NCBI RefSeq assembly: GCF_014851395.1
Contig: NW_024042261.1
Location: 36,605,942-36,669,941 of the forward strand
Direction: 5' to 3'
DNA length: 64,000 bases
Origin: Micropterus salmoides
Lineage: Eukaryota > Chordata > Actinopteri > Centrarchiformes > Centrarchidae
The notes below the pieces were generated by a model. That model ran no database searches. It was given only the letters and a program-made list of their open reading frames with translations, and had not been told where the DNA came from. This document shows positions 1 through 10,700 of the stretch, one piece after another. Position 1 is the first letter of the stretch. Each line of letters begins with the position of its first letter. The translations under genes and the position numbers were made by a program.

Positions 1-728
1 AGGGACCGGTAGAGGTGGAGTAAAATGTACATTGGGTTGTGGTCTCTAAATTTGTGAAAATAATTATTTGGGTGGATGGCGTTTAGATGATTTTTGAATC
101 CGCCGATCCGCGCATCAAACCAATTCAGCTGGTATTCGTGACAAAAGGGCTGCAAACAACTGCCGACGACTCAAAATAACTATGTTGTAATATCACCCTG
201 CACTGATCATGTTGTTCTAATAGTGCCCATTATTTAATCAGCACTTGTCATTCCAAGCCCTGTGGTGACAGTTACAAGGGCTGTAGGCTATTTGAGATAT
301 ATTTTACTGTCATTTCTAAAAGAGATGATGAAAGGCTCACCTTATCAAGCTGAAGGCTGAAATCATCTCCTGTTTACAGACAAAAGGCGCACCACCAAAA
401 AAAGTTTTTTGTGTTGGGCATGATAGCGCAGGCTACTGCAATCTGTTATCAAAAGGTGTGTTCTTTATTTCGACCTGGAGATGTTGCCTCGACCAGGTGG
501 GGTAGAGTGCGAGGGGGGCGGGGAGCGAGAGGGCGCCGTGTGGAGGGGGAGCAGCCAACACAATATCCACACAGAAGAACAGACTGAAAATGACAATGTT
601 ACAGATAATTATAGTAAAGTTAATGATAATAATAATAATAATAATATGACTAGTAATAAGGGTTTGAGAAGCCGGTGTTGAGCAGGAACAGGGGGGCAGC
701 GGGTGACTCGCCACCACAGATCCAGACT
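1..728. other. Unrecognised region with TAA microsatellite
   Basis: I see no convincing gene. Features are a G-rich patch near 505-560, a (TAA)n run at about 628-645 and AT-rich flanks. Short open frames here have repeat-biased composition and no recognisable domain. Confidence 0.4.

Positions 729-729
<1 letters not shown>

Positions 730-769
<40 letters not shown>
730..769. repeat. (CA)n microsatellite
   Basis: About 20 uninterrupted CA dinucleotides. The minus-strand reading gives a meaningless CVCVCV peptide. Confidence 0.97.
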
Positions 770-771
<2 letters not shown>

Positions 772-828
772 TTGTGCGCCTTGTTTCCTCATTGTACACA
801 GTTTAACAACTGATAAGATTATTTGCAG

Positions 829-1941
829 TTAATACCTAACCTCCTTGTATGGTGTTCGGGTCTGTTGGACCCGTTTTCATTTTTTATCAAAAGAAAAATT
901 ATACGATTATTTTTTCAAACTCAGACTCATTGGCCTTGGCTCATTTTCTGTGAAGAATATATATCAGAACACATTTTCAATGAAAACACACTGTACACCC
1001 CCCCTACACATTTACATTACACACAAGATGTCCGGGTCCACTGGACCCGAGGCTAATAAAAGTGTGGAAACTGTAGGTCCTGTGTACCTTTACTCTGTCC
1101 TCCTCTTGTCAGTGTGTGTGTGTGTGTGAGTTGTGTGTTTCTGCGCCTGCGGTTCCCACACAAGGTCACAACATTGTTGCAAAATTCAAGCACGGCCACC
1201 GTCTGCTCTCACATTCCTGGGGTTAGTGTAGGGGGTAGATTATACAGTTTGTACGTTTGAAAAGCCATTACGCATATGGAGAGTCACCATAAACCACATA
1301 TCTATATGTGTGTGTTACGTGTGTTATGTGTGTGTGCGTGCGCGCGTGTGAGAGAGAGATTGTATGTAAGTGTGAGTGCAAGAGTTCCTGCACAAAGTTG
1401 CAACATTGTTGCAAAATTCAAGCATCAACACTGTCTGCTCTCACATTCCCGCACATTTTACCCTCTGTCTTGTGGGAACCAATATTTATTTTCTCTAAAT
1501 TGGGGGCGGGACACAATAAATATAGCTTTACCAGTGTGGTCACACAATCACAACTGATCAAGATGGCCAAAAGATTCGCTGCTCAGAGGGCCTTGCAATT
1601 GATTTTGGAAGAGACAGAAGATTTTGATGATGTACAAGAAGAGGTTTCAGAATGATCAAATAGATTTTTTTGATGTCATTTTAGTAAAAAATAAACAAAA
1701 AAACGAGTAGCACTTTAATTCTTAAATGTGATCTAACAAAGGTAAAGAGAAAATATTAACCATATATGCTGCTTATATTGCTTTTAATTGGGATGAAATA
1801 AACATCTGTTGAGTATTTTAACATAAAATTGTTTGATTGTGTTGAATTAAAAACCCCAAAATGCAGCGGGTCCACCAGACCCACAAACACTGGCTGAATA
1901 ACAAAAATATGAACACCACACAAGGGTTCTTTCCATATTAA
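829..1941 (+). mobile_element. Non-autonomous piggyBac element
   Basis: TTAA duplications (829-832, 1938-1941) flank inverted ends sharing CCTTGTRTGGTGTTC. On the plus strand, 1563-1655 encodes MAKRFAAQRALQLILEE, the start of fish piggyBac transposases, and then stops after 31 codons. Everything between the N-terminus and the 3' UTR has been deleted. The element also carries an internal direct repeat (about 1140-1215 and 1380-1455) and three 15-bp palindromes near its ends. Confidence 0.82.
1563..1655 (+). pseudogene. piggyBac transposase N-terminal remnant
   Basis: The 31 codons, MAKRFAAQRALQLILEETED and a short acidic tail, match the typical acidic start of a PGBD-like transposase. The catalytic DDD domain is absent, so no transposase activity is possible from this copy. 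Confidence 0.7.
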
Positions 1942-3320
1942 CATATTAAATCTCTTTATATGCTTCTCCCCAACACAGACACGAGTTGCTGCAGCAGCTT
2001 TGCTGTGTGCGCCCTGACGCAGCAATCTAAAGTGATGGATTTTAGAGTCGGACTGTGTCACCTAGACTATTGTATTTGCAAAGTACAGAAGTAAAAGCTA
2101 AAGTTACAAGGAGCATGGCCAGTGCTGTCATTGTCAAAATCCTGAAACGTCACTACAGCTGAGTGCAGGGAATAAATTATGTAGATTCATGTGTTTAAGG
2201 CAGTGGCTCTGATACTGTGATATCCTTTAGGTATCCGTTCTGCAGTCACAGTTGCCCCCTTTTAAAAGCAGATAGACTATTTCATTTAAACTGGCCTTTG
2301 CCTCCCCTCCCTGAAGGATATTTACTCGGTTTATTGAACACAAGATAAGGTGGATAGGCTCGATGCAGGGGGTTGGGTTCCTCCGGTGTGGCGGGGCAGG
2401 TGAGAGCAAAGCCAAGCAGGACGGGTAACAGAGCTGACTGGGAAGAGCGTCTGCGGTGGGGAGATCTCCGGTCAGGTGTTCTCCGAGACAGAGCGATTCC
2501 AGGACAGAGCAGGGTCTCAGAGGGACACTACAACAGGGCACAGGGAAAACAGGGTCAAAGCTGATACAAAGTATAGGAGGCAGGTTAGGCGATTCGTAGC
2601 GTTACCTACAACAAGACTTAATAATCCGGCAGGGAACCGAGGAGATGGCGGAAAAAAGGATTCTGTGGTCATGTAGATTTGAATTAATGTATTAGGTAAA
2701 CTATATTCAATATGATGTGTGTTTAACTAAATTTCAAATAAAAATGTTTGGAATAAAATCCACCCATTGTAGTTAAATAAAACATAATAATTATATTTAT
2801 CTAATCCCAAATAGAGAGAATATTGAGTGAATTCAAAATTTGAAAAAAAAAGAAGCTTTTTTCAAATGCAGCAAGCTATCATCCACAAGACATTTGAATC
2901 TTGCAAAATTTAACTGGTTGACTAAGAAAATAAAACTATATTTTGTTATCATTGGGCCAGTAAGAAGAACTGACATGTATAGCAAGCTTCATCACGGGGC
3001 CCACCTGCGACAAAGTCATTTATACAGTTAGAAAGTCCACTGCTGCAGAAGCTGATCGCACCCACTCTAGTCAATGCTTGTGCACACCAGGGTCGAATTT
3101 AGTGCCTACAAAATGTAGCAACACATTTTGAGATTGAACTCTCCCCGGAAGTGTCTCTCCACTCCTCTCCGGAGAGAACCCGCAGCCATTTTCAAAATAA
3201 AATACTCTGTGCAGACTCCGGAACGAATATCAACAATAAACATAGTTTAAACAGACAGAGAATAAACAATTTAACTACGTAGCCTACTTAATCATAGTAG
3301 AAGATCAAAAGCACTTATCA
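1942..3320. other. Unrecognised intergenic sequence
   Basis: No supported gene. A GC-rich stretch at 2360-2680 interrupts otherwise AT-rich DNA and may be a fragment of an unidentified repeat. 3120-3200 holds a short inverted motif (CTCCCCGGAAG ... CTCCGGAGAG). Confidence 0.35.
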
Positions 3321-3330
3321 CTAAATCAAC

Positions 3331-3591
3331 ATGTCAGCAAAATCAGGCAGGCAAAACGCTCTTATTCTGAAATGCTCCCTGTGGGATCTGCAGATCTTAA
3401 ATACAGTCTATGATCAGAACGAAAGCGGGTCACATAGAGCAGTGAAGAAGGTAGTAGAAGCACAAAAAGGTTATATTAACAACAAGTCATTAACATGGAC
3501 AGGCTGCACGCTGCGCTGCAGAAACCTTCCAGTGGAAGTTGAGGATGGAACTGAAAAGCGGCGCTATGTCTGTCCCTCAGAATTTCCATGA
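3331..3591 (+). CDS. Unrecognised 86-aa open frame
   Basis: The frame starts ATGTCAGCAAAATCAGGC in a reasonable context (A at -3) and ends in TGA. The peptide (MSAKSGRQNALILKC, WTGCTLRCRNLPVEVEDG, YVCPSEFP) has mixed, non-repetitive composition with five cysteines. I do not recognise a family. There is no neighbouring exon with matching phase that I could find. It may be a chance frame, a transposon ORF or a small gene. Confidence 0.3.
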   Translation: MSAKSGRQNALILKCSLWDLQILNTVYDQNESGSHRAVKKVVEAQKGYINNKSLTWTGCTLRCRNLPVEVEDGTEKRRYVCPSEFP

Positions 3592-3849
3592 TGCATGGCA
3601 GTGAAGGGAGTTTTGTTAAAATTAACTCGTCTACCAAGTCCTGTTTGTTTGAAATACAATATGTGCTTTGTGAATTATGTTTTTTTAAACGTGTCTGTTT
3701 AGAATATAGTGTTTTTTGTGGGTCTATATTTCATATAGACTACAGTCTATGGGTTTACTATTGAAACCAGGAGTGAAGTGCCTGTTTCACTTGATAAGAA
3801 CGCTATTGAAGAGTAACACACATGAATTAAATTTCGAATAAAATTATTA

Positions 3850-5979
3850 GTGATGGCGAGATGAAGCTTCATAAAGCATCGAAGCTTTCCATCTAATTGG
3901 TTCACTCATGTGCTGAAACTTCATGGTGCTCCATTTGCTCTACTGTGCCATCAAGTGGACAATAAATGTAAAACGTGCAGTGTGATTATAGTGACACTAT
4001 AGCTTTGGTGTCTGAAACGTTGAATACATGAATCAATGATTTTTGTGATACTTAAACATAAATTATAAACTTATTAATGTGGTGTCTGATACAATGATGG
4101 GTTCAAAATGGAAAGTGGAAACAAGGGAGAGCGTTGTCATGTGAATGTGCTTGTGTTACTAGGGACAACATGTTAAAACAGACAGCATTTTATTCATTTT
4201 TATTTAAAAATAACTTCTCCACAGTGCTGGGCTTCAGGCGGTTTCTTTTTTTTGAGATTATTTCACCTGCTTTAGAAAATACCCTTTCACAGGGCACAGA
4301 TGAAGCAGGGGTACAGAGTAAAGCAACAGCAAGTTGGTACAAGTTGGGATATGCTTTTTTCTGACCCAGGTACGTCTAGACCTCCACTGTTGCATCTGCA
4401 GTGACATTTCGGGTCCTAGTCTGCAGGACTGTGGTGTCCAAACAATGCCACAGTTTGCTACCTAAGACAGACAAACAGGCTGTAAGTGATTAAATACAAT
4501 AAGACAATTAGAATATATCCAGTATCAGAGTCAACGGCTGAGAAGCTTCTGATATGTGTGGTTGTGAGGAGGACGAGGAGGACGGGCTGTTTCGAATAAC
4601 AGCAGCACATTCAGCAGTGAGCCTCTTCTTGGCCTCTGCTGCTTTATTGAGGCTAAAGAAGCCTATCTTTTTAAACCTGGGATCAAGCACTGTCGCCAGT
4701 GACATGATGCTCATTGATTGCAGTGTGAATAGCTTCTCGCATAACTGTCTCTTCAGACTCTCAGCCATTGCTTTGCTCTCTGGAGTTTGGAGAATTCCCA
4801 TTTCCTCCTCCAGTGAGTGGTGTAGCATTGACAAAAGGGGACTGACTTTTGATCCGGATACTCTCTTCTCCTCTGACAGCTCAACTGTGGCATCATCAAA
4901 TGGGGACAGCACTTTTCGACATTCTGCAATAATATTGTACTGTTCTGATGACAGTGGGGCAATGTCAGTGCGAAGTCCTGCCAAAGCTGCTCCTTCAGGT
5001 TCCCTGAGGTCATAAAAACCAAAAAGTGATTAATGCAAGTATCAATGCAGCAGCACAAAACAGTGTCATTTAGAATGTTGCCGTGAAATAAAGAACTTCA
5101 CCTTTGCAGTGGTGCTGCTCCTGAAATAGCCCACTATCTTCCTAGAGTTTGCCCGGATGACAGACAACACAGTGTTTTGGTCAAGAGCCTTTTTTACAAG
5201 TAAATTTAAAGTGTGTGACGCAAACGAAGCTCCTTGGCACAAGCGCCCATATTTGCTGCACCATCGGTCACAAGGCAAGTAACTTTGTTTGTAAAACCCC
5301 ACTGTGACATAAGTGCTGCTTTTACTTGTGCCAAATTCTCAGCAGTATGTGCCTCAGGGAAATGCAGCACCCCTAAAACAACAGAATGCAAAGAGGTGCT
5401 TGCATCTATAAAATGGCATGATCACAGCTAGATACGCATCAGTGTTGATAGAGGTCCACATATCTGATGTTAAACTAACTGCTGAGGCCTCCAACACCAA
5501 GGCTTTGGCTTTCTCCTTGGATTCCTTATATTTGTCCTCCACCATAACTTTCAGAGCCTAAAGGAAAGAACGGAACACTCTTGGAAGGGCAATTATGGGA
5601 AAATAGGGAATAAATACATGTGCTCTCAAACGCACCTGCCTTGCTGGGAGAACATTAGGTAGGGTTCAAAGCTTTAACAAGCTTTCTGAACCCTTTGTCC
5701 CCCACAATAGTGAAAGGCTGGGAATCCTGAATCACCATATTGACCAAGGCCTCATCCACATCCTTCTTCTCTCCTGATGACAAAGAAAACCAGTATTCAA
5801 TGACATATGTCATTAATTAGTCACATTTACAGTATCAGTTAATGTTGTCTAATACAAATATACCATGTCATTTTAGATTTGCATGCTGTCTTATCATAGC
5901 ATCCTAAAATGGCTTACCTGAGCCTGGTCCACCTTGGTTGGTCTCCTTGTTTTCATGCAGGGCTCTACAATGCCTCAGT
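3850..5979 (-). mobile_element. hAT transposon, BED-finger type, decayed
   Basis: The terminal sequence at about 3850 (AGTGATGGCGAGATGAAGCT) resembles the ends of common teleost hAT elements. On the minus strand a hAT transposase can be followed from 5979 (end of a BED zinc finger) to the dimerisation domain and stop at 4190. The 5' end of the element is cut off by a Tc1 fragment at 5981. No matching right terminus was found in the window. Confidence 0.8.
4190..5979 (-). pseudogene. hAT (ZBED-like) transposase remains
   Basis: Successive pieces on the minus strand are: LRHCRALHENKETNQGG at the end of a BED finger (5979-5920); DVDEALVNMVIQDSQPFTIV and KALNPT (about 5775-5655), where one inserted base puts a stop in frame; SLTSDMWTSINTDAYLAV (about 5490-5440); KVTCLVTDGAANMG (about 5290-5230); the helical region 4984-4508 with LATVLDPRFKKIGF; and the dimerisation motif SSVPCERVFSKAGE (4330-4275) ending before TAA at 4190-4192. 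Several introns or deletions separate them, and frame breaks show it is dead. Confidence 0.82.
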
Positions 5980-5980
5980 A

Positions 5981-6503
5981 TACACTCACCTAAAGGATTA
6001 TTAGGAACACCTGTTCTATTTCTCATTAATGCAATTATCTAATCAACCAATCACATGGCAGTTGCTTCAATGCATTTAGGGGTGTGGTCCTGGTCAAGAC
6101 AATCTCCTGAACTCCAAACTGAATGTCAGAATGGGAAAGAAAGGTGATTTAAACAATTTTGAGGTCTGAGTATTTCACAATCTGCTCAGTTACTGGGATT
6201 TTCACGCACAACCATTTCTAGGGTTTACAAAGAATGATGTGAAAAGGGAAAAACATCCAGTATGCGGCAGTCCTGTGGGCGAAAATGCCTCGTTGATGCT
6301 AGAGGTCAGAGGAGAACGGGCCGACTGATTCAAGCTAATAGAAGAGCAACTTTGACTGAAATAACCACTCGTTACAACCGAGGTATGCATTTGTGAAGCC
6401 ACAACACGCACAACCTTGAGGCGGATGGGCTACAACAGCAGAAGACCCCACCGGGTACCACTCATCTCCACTACAAATAGGAAAAAGAGGCTACAATCTG
6501 CAA
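5981..6503 (+). mobile_element. Tc1-like transposon, 5' fragment
   Basis: Starts after TA with TACACTCACCTAAAGGATTA, a widely distributed teleost Tc1 terminus. It reads into the N-terminal paired-type DNA-binding region of the transposase (MGKKGDLNNFEV, then ATTRTTLRRMGYNSRRPHRV) with frame breaks. The catalytic domain and the other end are missing. It truncates the hAT at 3850-5979. Confidence 0.8.
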
Positions 6504-6507
6504 CACT

Positions 6508-6640
6508 TTCCTGGCACTTTTAATTGTAGACAGAGAACTCACTTGTTGCCGTGTTGCATTTACTGAGCACCACGGGGACTAAACCTTCGCAGACTTGGTG
6601 CCCTGCTCTCTTCACTAACCTCAGTGTAGGATAGCTACAG
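6508..6640 (+). repeat. Dispersed repeat shared with 25186-25320
   Basis: A block of about 120 bp (GGCACTTTTAATTGTRGACA, and TGGTGCCCTGCTCTCTTCAC) occurs here and again in GT92 intron 3, in the same orientation. No coding potential. It probably belongs to an unidentified transposon. Confidence 0.6.
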
Positions 6641-7465
6641 TGTCTGACACAGGACAAAAGGTATCGTCTTGACAAATGAGGTTTAGCTAGATATATTAAG
6701 AAATTATATTTACGTAATTATTTAGTAAAACTATGTTATTGAAACTTGGCCACTGACTGATAACATGGAAAATGTAAGCCAAGAGTTTGTAACATTGTCA
6801 CTGTTTCTGCACCACAGTCCATTATAAACCACTTAATAGATAGCGTTTATATACACATCGGAAACATGTTTATTCTGCCACGGCCCGCCAGCAGTAATAT
6901 CCAGCCTGTGACCAGATTATGGTGCTTTGATGGCAACATGGGACGAACAACACCCCCAACACTGACCCAAACTTAACACAAATAAACACCTTTAAAACAA
7001 CCAAATCAAGGGAATTTATTAACATAACTAGACAATAAATTAAGAACACCAAAAACACAAGAACATAACACAAAAATGCCCCAGCTGGGAGGCAGCAAGG
7101 CTAGCAGTCCCAAATCAAGAAGGGCCCCCTTGCACAGCTTTTAAAGCCCACCTTCCAAGGCCAGGTGGACCTTATTCGGTAATTAGCTGGAACACTCCCA
7201 GAACAGAACTGAAAGACAGAAAACATGGACACAGCACAGGGAAATACATACAGCCGTAACAAGTGGCAGAAAAAATAAAAATAAATGAATACATTGATAG
7301 TGGTGCTGAAAGAGGTCTCAGTCCTGACAGAAACAGTTGTCACTTCCTCTTTAGTGGTTTTGCCTGCAAAATACAAGCGCGAGAACATTTTTTACAGCAA
7401 TGATTTACTTCGAGTTAAATTGAAAGCTTTTATTTTGAAAACTTCTGAAGGACATAAAAAGAACC
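6640..7465. other. No gene seen; repeat-like segment
   Basis: AC-rich segment (6940-7080) and a GC-richer part (7085-7260). No exon of the GT92 paralog could be found here, although its exon 4 might have been expected downstream of 7470. Confidence 0.35.
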
Positions 7466-7600
7466 AACCTACTCTTACATCCACTTTCTGATTCATGTGC
7501 TATATACCCTGTTACTACACTGTACATCTTGTTTTAGATAAACTTTGAAACAGACTGTATGACACCAATGATTTTCATTCCTTTTCAAATCAGCAACTGT

Positions 7601-7619
7601 AAAAAAAAAAAAAAAAAAA
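7601..7619. repeat. Poly(A) tract
   Basis: Nineteen A residues inside the intron of the GT92 paralog. The corresponding position near 27866 in the intact gene is not expanded. Confidence 0.9.
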
Positions 7620-7846
7620 GTGACAAAATGTAATAAGTTATTTCCCACATCAAAACAAAGGAAAAGACAGCGAATAAAATGATGGTGACTCGAGAGGCAT
7701 TATGAGAGAGAAGAAGAAGAAGAACAGGAAATAGGAAATTATAAACAGCAGCTGAACAGGAAGGGGAACATTTTCTTAAAGACAGGTATCAGACAAAGAC
7801 ATCTTACATTTTAGTGACCAGCATTCAGTAATGTTCAGATTACCTA

Positions 7847-8135
7847 TAGTCGCCTCCAAAAGTATTGGAACAGTAAGGCAAAGGCCACCTTCGCCTGTGA
7901 ATTTGCACCTCTCCAGCTACCAGGATGGAGTGTGGACTGTGTTATCCTTACAGACTGAGCTACTGCCAATGCTGTGGTCTAATACAAACGGTGATATGTC
8001 CTAAGTTGGAAATAAAAGCTGAAATTCAGAATTCTTGTCTCAGACTCATCTTTTGATCTTAAACCCAAATGTCTTCAGTGAACAGCAAAAACAAAAGAAT
8101 TTGCCTTACTGTTCCAATACTTTTGGAGGGGACTG
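7847..8135. mobile_element. Tc1/mariner MITE (CAGTCCCCTCC family) inside an exon
   Basis: The 289-bp element is flanked by TA at 7845-7846 and 8136-8137, with inverted ends of the CAGTCCCCTCCAAAAGTATT type (left end mutated to TAGTCG...). There is no transposase. Related copies are at 30935-31101, 40090-40953 and 50392-51361. It sits in exon 2 of the GT92 paralog, 1 nt upstream of the old splice donor. Confidence 0.85.
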
Positions 8136-8137
8136 TA

Positions 8138-8241
8138 TATGCTCTGGACCACATTGTGGAGGCAATGTTGGTTGCACTGGCATTTGAGGCTTAGTGGTTG
8201 GTTGGTAGTACTGGATCCAGGACTTGAAGCTCTCTTCAGGC
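8138..8241 (-). pseudogene. GT92 paralog exon 2, split from its splice donor
   Basis: After acceptor CCACAG the exon encodes RPEESFKSWIQYYQPTTK and PPQCGPEH. This parallels PPHCGSGY in the intact gene. The reading then runs into a 289-bp MITE, and the last exon base and donor (G|GTAATC) lie beyond it at 7844-7842. Removing the MITE plus one TA restores ...CAT ATA G|GT in phase 1, as in the intact gene. Confidence 0.75.
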
Positions 8242-8794
8242 CTGTGGATCCACAGCACATGATGATGAGAAAATGAACAGTGAGGTTATATAACCTAATC
8301 ACATTTCCTTGACAAGAAATGTTAAATAGAAGTTCAACAAACAATTCAAGAGGTAAGAGAGGGGGAGACTGATTATGAAGCCTGTTGTTCTGCCAATATT
8401 TTTAGTCTCTTCAGAGGAAGCTTGAGTGACAAAGAAGTCACATGCTTCATGTTGATCGTTATTTATTCTCTAAGTCTGTTTCCATAGCACTTTGTTGCAT
8501 TTTGTTCTAATCAGTACATTAACCTTTCCACCTCAGCCAAGTGTAAACATTTTCAACTTTTCAAAAACAGGTCAGGTGTTTCCACTGTGGCTTTTAACAC
8601 ACAAATAAAAAATGGGTGGATGTATTGCTCAGCAAAATGTGTGTGTACTGTGACACGGGAGGCCGCTGTGACGTTGGAATCTTTTAACCATGACTATAAT
8701 TGTTAACCAAACTTAACCAGGTAGATATTTTAACCCAAACCAGAATCTTTCACTAACCCTAACCAAATACACAATACAGACAAACGTACTGGGC

Positions 8795-8885
8795 CACCGC
8801 TGTCCCAATACTTTTGGGAGGGGCTGTTTTTAATGTGGTGTGGTCTTTGTTAAGTGAAATCTTAATGCTACAACATACAATTTTT
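8795..8885 (+). mobile_element. Tc1-like fragment
   Basis: The segment (CCAATACTTTTGGGAGGGGC ... GAAATCTTAATGCTACAACA) repeats the start of the fragment at 10295-10375. Both are internal pieces of a Tc1 element immediately before the catalytic half. It lies in intron 1 of the GT92 paralog. Confidence 0.65.
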
Positions 8886-9413
8886 TTTTAGGCCATCCAA
8901 CCATTATTTTTTTCAGATCCTCAGAGAGATCTATACCATGAGGTGCCATGTTGAACTTCCAGTGACCAGTATGAGGGAGTGTGAGAGAGCGATAACACTC
9001 AATTCAACACACCTGCTCCCCGTTCACACCTGAGACCTTGTAACACTAACGAGTCACATGACACCGGGAAGGGAAAATGGCTAATTGGGCCCAATTTGGA
9101 CGTTTTCATTTAGATGTGTCCTCACTTTTGTTGTAAGTGGTTTAGACATTAATGGCTGTGTGATGTGTTATTTTGAGGGGACAGCAGATTTACACTGTTA
9201 TACAAGCTGCACACTCACTACTTTACATTGTAGCAAAGTGTCATTTCTTCAGTGTTGTCACATGAAAAGATATAATCAATTTACAAAGATATGAGGGGTG
9301 TATTCACTTTTTTGAGAGACAATGGTATAATGCCACAGTTGGAGTTGGTTGAATGAAACTGAAGATGTGTGAATTACTGTCATTTTGAAGCAGATCATGG
9401 TGATTTCATCCAC

Positions 9414-9526
9414 CTGTAGGTCCAGAGCAGCAAGGTGAGAAAGAAAATGGTGATGACCACACTGATGTGCATGAACAATCTGAACTTCTTTAGTGGAGAC
9501 GGCTGATGATGATTGTTGACAGACAT
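9414..9526 (-). CDS. GT92 paralog exon 1: type II signal anchor
   Basis: The ATG at 9526 begins MSVNNHHQPSPLKKFRLF, followed by a hydrophobic stretch (ISVVITIFFLTLLLW) and ends TYR with donor ACAG|GTGGAT. Length (113 nt) leaves phase 2, the same as the partner exon at 30755-30828. The cytosolic tail is longer than in the intact gene and differs in sequence, while the anchor design is kept. Confidence 0.72.
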
Positions 9527-9814
9527 TTTGCCTCAATTCTGCAGCTTTAGTCTCATCTATGTGCCCCTAATTCTCATATTTTCTTCAGATGCTTCAGCTC
9601 CAGCTACTCAGACATCCTCAGTGGAGAAACAGTAATAAGAAGCGCAAAACTTGCTGAACAGAGAAAGAATTAGGGAATAAGAGCATGCATCCTCTCCAAA
9701 GACAAGAACCAGTCTAGAAGTCCTGCTCATAGTCTCAACAAACCAACAACCCCTTACTTACTGCAAAAGGACGATGTTTGGAAAAGAGGCAGAGTCATGG
9801 AAGAAAAAAAGAAT

Positions 9815-9925
9815 GCTTTTTTTCAATAGCTTCCATGCCATGTGATTCAGGGACTCCAAGCAAATGCTGAATTGTACTACTACCCTGGGCAAGTGGGACA
9901 CACCCCTTCATATTACATTTGAGAT
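9815..9925 (+). repeat. Single unit of a dispersed minisatellite-like repeat
   Basis: CAATAGCTTCCATGCCATGT, GATTCAGGGACTCCAA and GACACACCCCTTCATATTA form one unit of the repeat present in several tandem units at 48605-48935 and 63160-63510. Confidence 0.65.
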
Positions 9926-9944
9926 TTACTGATGAATTTATAGA

Positions 9945-10050
9945 TGGTCCCTAAGTAACTGAGACTTTAGTTACGATTTCTTTGTACTGCTCTGTCAACA
10001 TGAATTTCCCCTACGGGGTATTAATAAAGGTACATCTTCTTATTCATTGG
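9945..10050 (+). mobile_element. LINE 3' end fragment
   Basis: The motif ATGAATTTCCCCTACGGGGT followed by ATTAATAAAGG is the characteristic terminal stretch of L2/Rex-type fish LINEs. No coding part is attached. Confidence 0.5.
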
Positions 10051-10259
10051 GATGCTTTATTTCCCGTCATTATTCCTTCTTCTTTACTGCTACTGTTGGC
10101 CTATCTGAGACAGGGTGGAGTGTGATAGAGGTCTTTTTACCTCAGACTGAGACTGGTCCAATTTGATCTCACTCCAAACTCACTCAAAACGCAGATGACT
10201 CTTTCTGTTGCTCGGTATTTGTGCAGGTCTATTGGTGGTTCGCATCACTGTGGGCCGAC

Positions 10260-10700
10260 TTACACAGTAGTACATTATATGGACAAAAGTTGGCACACCC
10301 CAGTCCCGATACTTTTGGGAGGGGCTGTTTTTTCATGGTGTAGTGTTTGCTAAGGGAAATCTTAATGCTACAGCAGGTAATTTTGACAACAGTTTGTGTT
10401 TGGCCTTTTCCTGTTTCAATATGACAATGCCCATGTGCACAAAGCAGATCCATAAAGGAATGCTTTTCCCAGTCTGGTGTGGAAGAACTTGCCTGGCTGC
10501 ACAGAGCCTTGACCTCAAGCCTATCCAACACCTTTGGGATGTACTACAACAGAAATTTTGAACTGGGCCCTCTCATCCAACATGTGTGTTGGACCTCACA
10601 AAGGCTCTTCTGAACGATCAGGCAAAAATTCAATCTTCTAAAAAGCCTTCCCACGAGAGTGGAAGCTCTTATAGCTGCAAAGGGTGGACCACGGATGTAG
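10260..10700 (+). mobile_element. Tc1-like transposon fragment, catalytic half
   Basis: The plus strand carries degraded C-terminal transposase: YDNAHVHKAD (second catalytic Asp region), an HLWD-like block and a terminal PRESGSSYSCKG. Stops and frameshifts are frequent. The N-terminal half and TIRs are missing. Confidence 0.72.

Larger units (their letters stand above)
7470..9526 (-). pseudogene. Partial GT92 paralog: exons 1-3 only, exon 2 interrupted
   Basis: Exons 1-3 of a second GT92-like gene lie in the same order and orientation as in 27743-30828, with conserved intron sequence between (for example 8350-8560 resembles 28300-28560). Exon 1 is intact. Exon 2 is split by a MITE. Exon 3 (7470-7508) appears to have lost one base relative to its partner, changing frame or donor. 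Exons 4-9 were not found between 1 and 7470; they may be lost or lie left of the window. It is probably a decaying duplicate, although transcription from its own 5' end is possible. Confidence 0.72.

Noticed and set aside
433..792. 119-codon minus-strand frame with CVCVCV and IIII runs
   Set aside because: Translation of CA and TAA microsatellites; no domain.
1308..1655. 115-codon plus frame
   Set aside because: Only the last 31 codons, from the ATG at 1563, are meaningful (piggyBac N-terminus); the rest is TG-repeat translation.
2227..2676. Overlapping frames on both strands in a GC-rich patch
   Set aside because: No family, no splice logic, open on both strands because of base composition.
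4554..5015. 153-codon plus-strand frame
   Set aside because: Antisense shadow of the hAT transposase at 4984-4508.
6840..7465. Exon 4 of the GT92 paralog
   Set aside because: Searched the minus strand for CHLCC or HSDHFGF-type coding and found none between 1 and 7470.
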